Assembly (NCBI GenBank): GCA_910592205.1
Contig: CAJVPJ010000469.1
Span: 1-24,238, forward strand
Direction of reading: 5' to 3'
From: Paraglomus occultum
Lineage: Eukaryota; Glomeromycota; Glomeromycetes; Paraglomerales; Paraglomeraceae
Length of the DNA stretch: 24,238 bases
The position numbers and the translations under genes were made by a program. Shown in pieces: positions 21,266 through 24,238 of this stretch (the stretch's first letter is position 1; each line of letters starts with the position of its first letter). The notes beneath the pieces were generated by a model, which saw only the letters and a program-made list of their open reading frames with translations, had not been told where the DNA came from and did not search any database.

Positions 21266-22785
21266 CTACATAGGCTCTTTGTGTAATGCAATCGTTTTGG
21301 GGCACTTGTATATGATTAAATATTTTGGCAAGCAAGCTCGTTCATCGTAAACGACAACCTCATCATAGTTCAAATTGCTAGTTATTCTTGGTTCGCCGAG
21401 GACGCTATCATATCCAGGCGGTGGCTCAGTTAGTTGTACGTTATCTTTCGTTTCTGTGAATCCTCTTCCAACAATCAATTTATTCAGTAACATTGCTTTA
21501 TATTTCTCTCCATTATAAAAAGTAGCCGAGCCTTCGTTGTAATCGTCTGATTTGGATGACGTACCAGAGAAATAAATGCCTGGTCCAAATCGCTGAAAAG
21601 TCGCACTTACCGCGCTTGTCCCTGCATGTTTCAGACTATATCCGCAGCGTATTATTCCACACAAGGAACACTGTGGATCTAAGCAAAGTACTCGCTGAGA
21701 TTCGCTCAAAAGTAGGTTCAGGAGACATTTCCTATTGAATCAGTAAATTAACATATTTTCATCTTTTTAGAAAATAGGAGCTTATCTTGATCAGAAATTG
21801 TATTTACATTGAAGTCCCATGAAATCGTCTCTGCTCATTCCCAGCCGTCATAACCCGCCGTTGACCCTGTCCCTTGGGAAATGGTTTCTCTGCCAATTTC
21901 TGTCGTTTCTCTACTTCATCACGATATTCATTATAACGACGAATCAAATTCTCTGGACAACATATCCTCCAAATCGAATGAATTTCAGGAAGTGTCTTGT
22001 ATGTATGTTTCCATGCCGTCTCAAATTGACGGGTTATATCGTAAAACTTTTGACTGGTAGACGGCACTTTCAATAGGCAGGGTGCTAGATAGGCAGTAGA
22101 ATGATAACAATATCAGTAAATAGAATTGGATAAAGCAGAAATTTCAGAGATTAACCGTAACGCTTGATCCATATTTTACACTCGTATCTACAGCAATCAC
22201 GCCCTTTAAACGAGTTTTGCTGTCCACAGACAAGACATGGTTGATTACTTCTCTCTCGGACCAGGCTTGACCAATTTGGTGTGTTGTCTCTGCACTTTTT
22301 ACTGCACCACAGCGTGGATTTGTCATAAACTCTCTTGATCTAGATTAAGCGGTCATGGTCAGCTTGATTAGAATCAATTGATAAAATCAACGAGTTTCTC
22401 ACAACGAATTGCCTAATGGCAACAGTGGAGATCCCAACCAACAATTAAAAAAAAAAAGTTACGCTGCTAGACTATCAATATTTACCTTACAAAGATAACA
22501 CATGGCGTTGGCACCTGATCGTCGACATTGTAACCAACCACAACAGTCTGAGGCCATAATTGCAGGAAATGTCTTGCATTCCTTACACGATTTTGTGGCC
22601 TCACCAGATCGTAACGCGTCAGCCCTGCAACTGTCTGAACAGTACTCTCCCTTGTATCCATCGGGATCTTTATCAACGTCAAACAGTTGACAATTTTTAC
22701 ACTTTGTCATATCCTGGTTTATGGCTGCCCTAGACGACTCGCTAAATGTACTCGAGCTGTGCGATGCATGTGCTGTTGGTTGCAT
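21266..22785 (-). CDS. Zinc-finger PARP-like ADP-ribosyltransferase
   Basis: Exons (minus): 22785-22486, 22339-22156, 22084-21808, 21731-21266; all phases join, giving 408 aa. ATG 22785 starts MQPTAHASHSSS. Four C2-C2 fingers follow: Cys29/32/49/53, 67/70/81 or 82/87, 96/99/112/116 and 135/138/149/154; the third finger is split by intron 1 at Lys100. Examples are YCSDSC, WCSKKC and CLVCG...CCRYEC. A linker (KVPSTSQKFYDITRQFETAW) resembles that of related fungal proteins. The PARP catalytic fold runs from about residue 245: RFHGTS (His250), QRFGPGIYFSGTSSK (Tyr307), LTEPPPGYDSV, NYDEVVVYD (Glu378), the intact H-Y-E triad. The predicted activity is NAD+-dependent ADP-ribosylation, with fingers binding nucleic acid or protein. 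Poly- versus mono-transfer cannot be told. Exon 2 is coding in a different frame from a misleading open frame at 22144-22326. A TATA-like TTTAAA lies about 60 nt upstream. Confidence 0.85.
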
Positions 22786-23852
22786 TTTAAAAGAAATTGT
22801 CTTGTTTTTGGATATCCCTTTCCCCACGAACAGCGAGCTGATTTAAAGAATGCCGCGTGAAATTATTGTGTGACAGAAAAACTATGCAGATCTTGCAACA
22901 AAGTGACATATGTGTTGCATAAGAGTAATGAGGCTGGAGAGATAATCGTGTGATAGCTGTAGCAGCACTGGTTCTTTTTTATTTTCTAACGGACCAAGCG
23001 AGGCTGGAGAGCAAATCTTTTTATTACGCCTTAGTTTTGTGATGCATTATGCTCATCAGAGTGATTATATGGCATATGCGCCTATTCTATCTCTATGCAA
23101 TTAGCATACCCTTTGATTTTTACGAATGTACTGTTATCAGGGATTTTTCGTTAATTGGATCTAATCCATGAGTAAAAACCAAATTTAGTTCTGCGATTAC
23201 ATTTGATGGGACGAAATTAAAATGCTCAACTTTGCGCCTTCTCGGTAATATGAGTATGAATCGTCCATGATCGACAGTTCGAGAACCAAACCAAAATACC
23301 TATTTGCTCCTTCGATCTCAATTCGAAATGTCAGCCATCTATTTGTAAGCATAAATATTCCCAGATTTTTTTTTTACGTCATTGATATCAATGATGGAAA
23401 TGACGCGTACCTGTAATTTTAGAATATTTGATGTTATAATGTCATTAGTCATATGATTCATCAATTTAACAGTTATTTTTATAATTTCGGTGGCATTAAA
23501 AACTTAGCGCTGAGCTTTTTGTAATTTCCACTTTTGAACATTCAATAAATCATACAAACCAGACAAAATGGACAGCAGATCGACAAAACAGTTACACGTG
23601 AATGGAATCCAGTTCATTGTCTATAATTCTAATATTCAAATATTTGCGCATCGGTAGCCAAATTTACGAGTCTAGTTTTTCCATCGTAGCTGTATTCCCT
23701 GCTCATGACTTCACCAGCCCTAGCTTACCGACAAGAAATTATATGAAAATGTTTTATCTGTGACTCCTTCTCTCATTGGTTGATTGATATTGATAGATCA
23801 ATCATAAACTGAATCTGATTGGCGACTGGAATAATACCTTACACCTTTAACA
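22786..23852. other. Intergenic spacer between divergent genes
   Basis: No gene supported. It holds the promoters of the minus-strand PARP gene (left) and the right-edge gene (right). A 12-bp direct repeat GAGGCTGGAGAG occurs at 22930-22941 and 23000-23011. A TGATAGATCAATCA partial palindrome lies near 23790-23803. Confidence 0.5.
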
Positions 23853-24238
23853 ATGGTGGACAAAAACCAGAAAACATCTGGTAAAGGTAAATCAAAAGTC
23901 ATATCCGTCGCCTCCTCGGCCGTTACTTTGATACGTGATGTGGTACCAACTAGTGCGAGTGCGGTCACTGACGGCTTGGCATCCATAGTTCATGGAAAGC
24001 CAGGATCGAGTATGGCTTCAACCGTTAGAAGACGAGAATGGACGGCGGACATGTGCGAACATGTTGTCAGTGAGAGTCGGGCTGGAATGACACTGGGGAA
24101 CGGCAATGTTGGCGACATGAGAATTAAAAATCATCAAGCTGAAGACGAATGGAAGAATTGGCATAATGCTTCTCAGCCGGAAATAGACAATTTGAATTTA
24201 GGTTATTCGAGTGACATTTATTCCTTCAATCATGAACA
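23853..24238 (+). CDS. Unrecognised protein, 5' part only
   Basis: ATG 23853 (CAATGG context) opens 128 codons that run off the window without a stop. The N-terminus is Lys/Ser-rich (MVDKNQKTSGKGKSKVISVA). An Ala/Ser/Val amphipathic stretch follows (SSAVTLIRDVVPTSASAVTD, GLASIVHGKP), then a polar part with RRREWTADMCEHVV and DEWKNWHNAS. There is no signal peptide and no transmembrane segment. The Trp-containing acidic motifs and disordered composition suggest an adaptor-type protein, but no family is recognised. An antisense frame at 23798-23986 is a shadow. No intron donor was needed. Confidence 0.6.
   Translation, partial: MVDKNQKTSGKGKSKVISVASSAVTLIRDVVPTSASAVTDGLASIVHGKPGSSMASTVRRREWTADMCEHVVSESRAGMTLGNGNVGDMRIKNHQAEDEWKNWHNASQPEIDNLNLGYSSDIYSFNHE

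Noticed and set aside
22144..22326. 60-codon minus-strand frame starting ATG (MTNPRCGAVK...)
   Set aside because: The same bases read in another frame give WCSKKC and CLVCG...CCRYEC fingers that splice in phase with both neighbours; the ATG frame is a shadow.

Overview
The window looks like nuclear DNA of an AT-rich, intron-rich fungus. Introns are short (about 70-230 nt) with GTRAGT-type donors and TAG/CAG acceptors. Several lineage-type gene families resemble those expanded in arbuscular mycorrhizal fungi (Glomeromycotina). That placement is inferred from recalled family patterns, not from a search. No rRNA, tRNA, CRISPR array or bacterial operon was seen.

Layout. 1-761 (-): 5' part of a coiled-coil, GTAD-motif protein that runs off the left edge. 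874-3500: gene relics, namely a multiply frameshifted fragment, a 26-codon coiled-coil start behind a good TATA box, and two short minus-strand ORFs. 3523-4458 (-): an intact, intronless F-box-like/LRR protein. 4459-6700: long AT-rich spacer with one orphan promoter-like element. 6719-15081 (+): a complete HEATR5/Laa1 gene that I resolve into 14 exons coding for 2218 aa, with every splice phase consistent. 15363-16110 (-): a heavily decayed lineage-specific pseudogene. 16768-16899: a GC-richer imperfect direct repeat. 16971-18508 (+): a lineage-specific gene with a one-base frameshift and no clear start. 19776-21060 (+) and 21266-22785 (-): two convergent PARP-catalytic-domain genes only 205 bp apart. 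23853-24238 (+): 5' end of an unrecognised protein that leaves the right edge.

The most informative part is the right third. The minus-strand PARP gene has four C2-C2 zinc fingers followed by an intact H-Y-E catalytic triad (408 aa, 4 exons). Its plus-strand neighbour has a single Cys cluster and a PARP domain with the same triad, but carries a one-base deletion just after the GIY motif. The rest of the window mixes one conserved housekeeping trafficking gene with fast-evolving, partly decayed accessory families.
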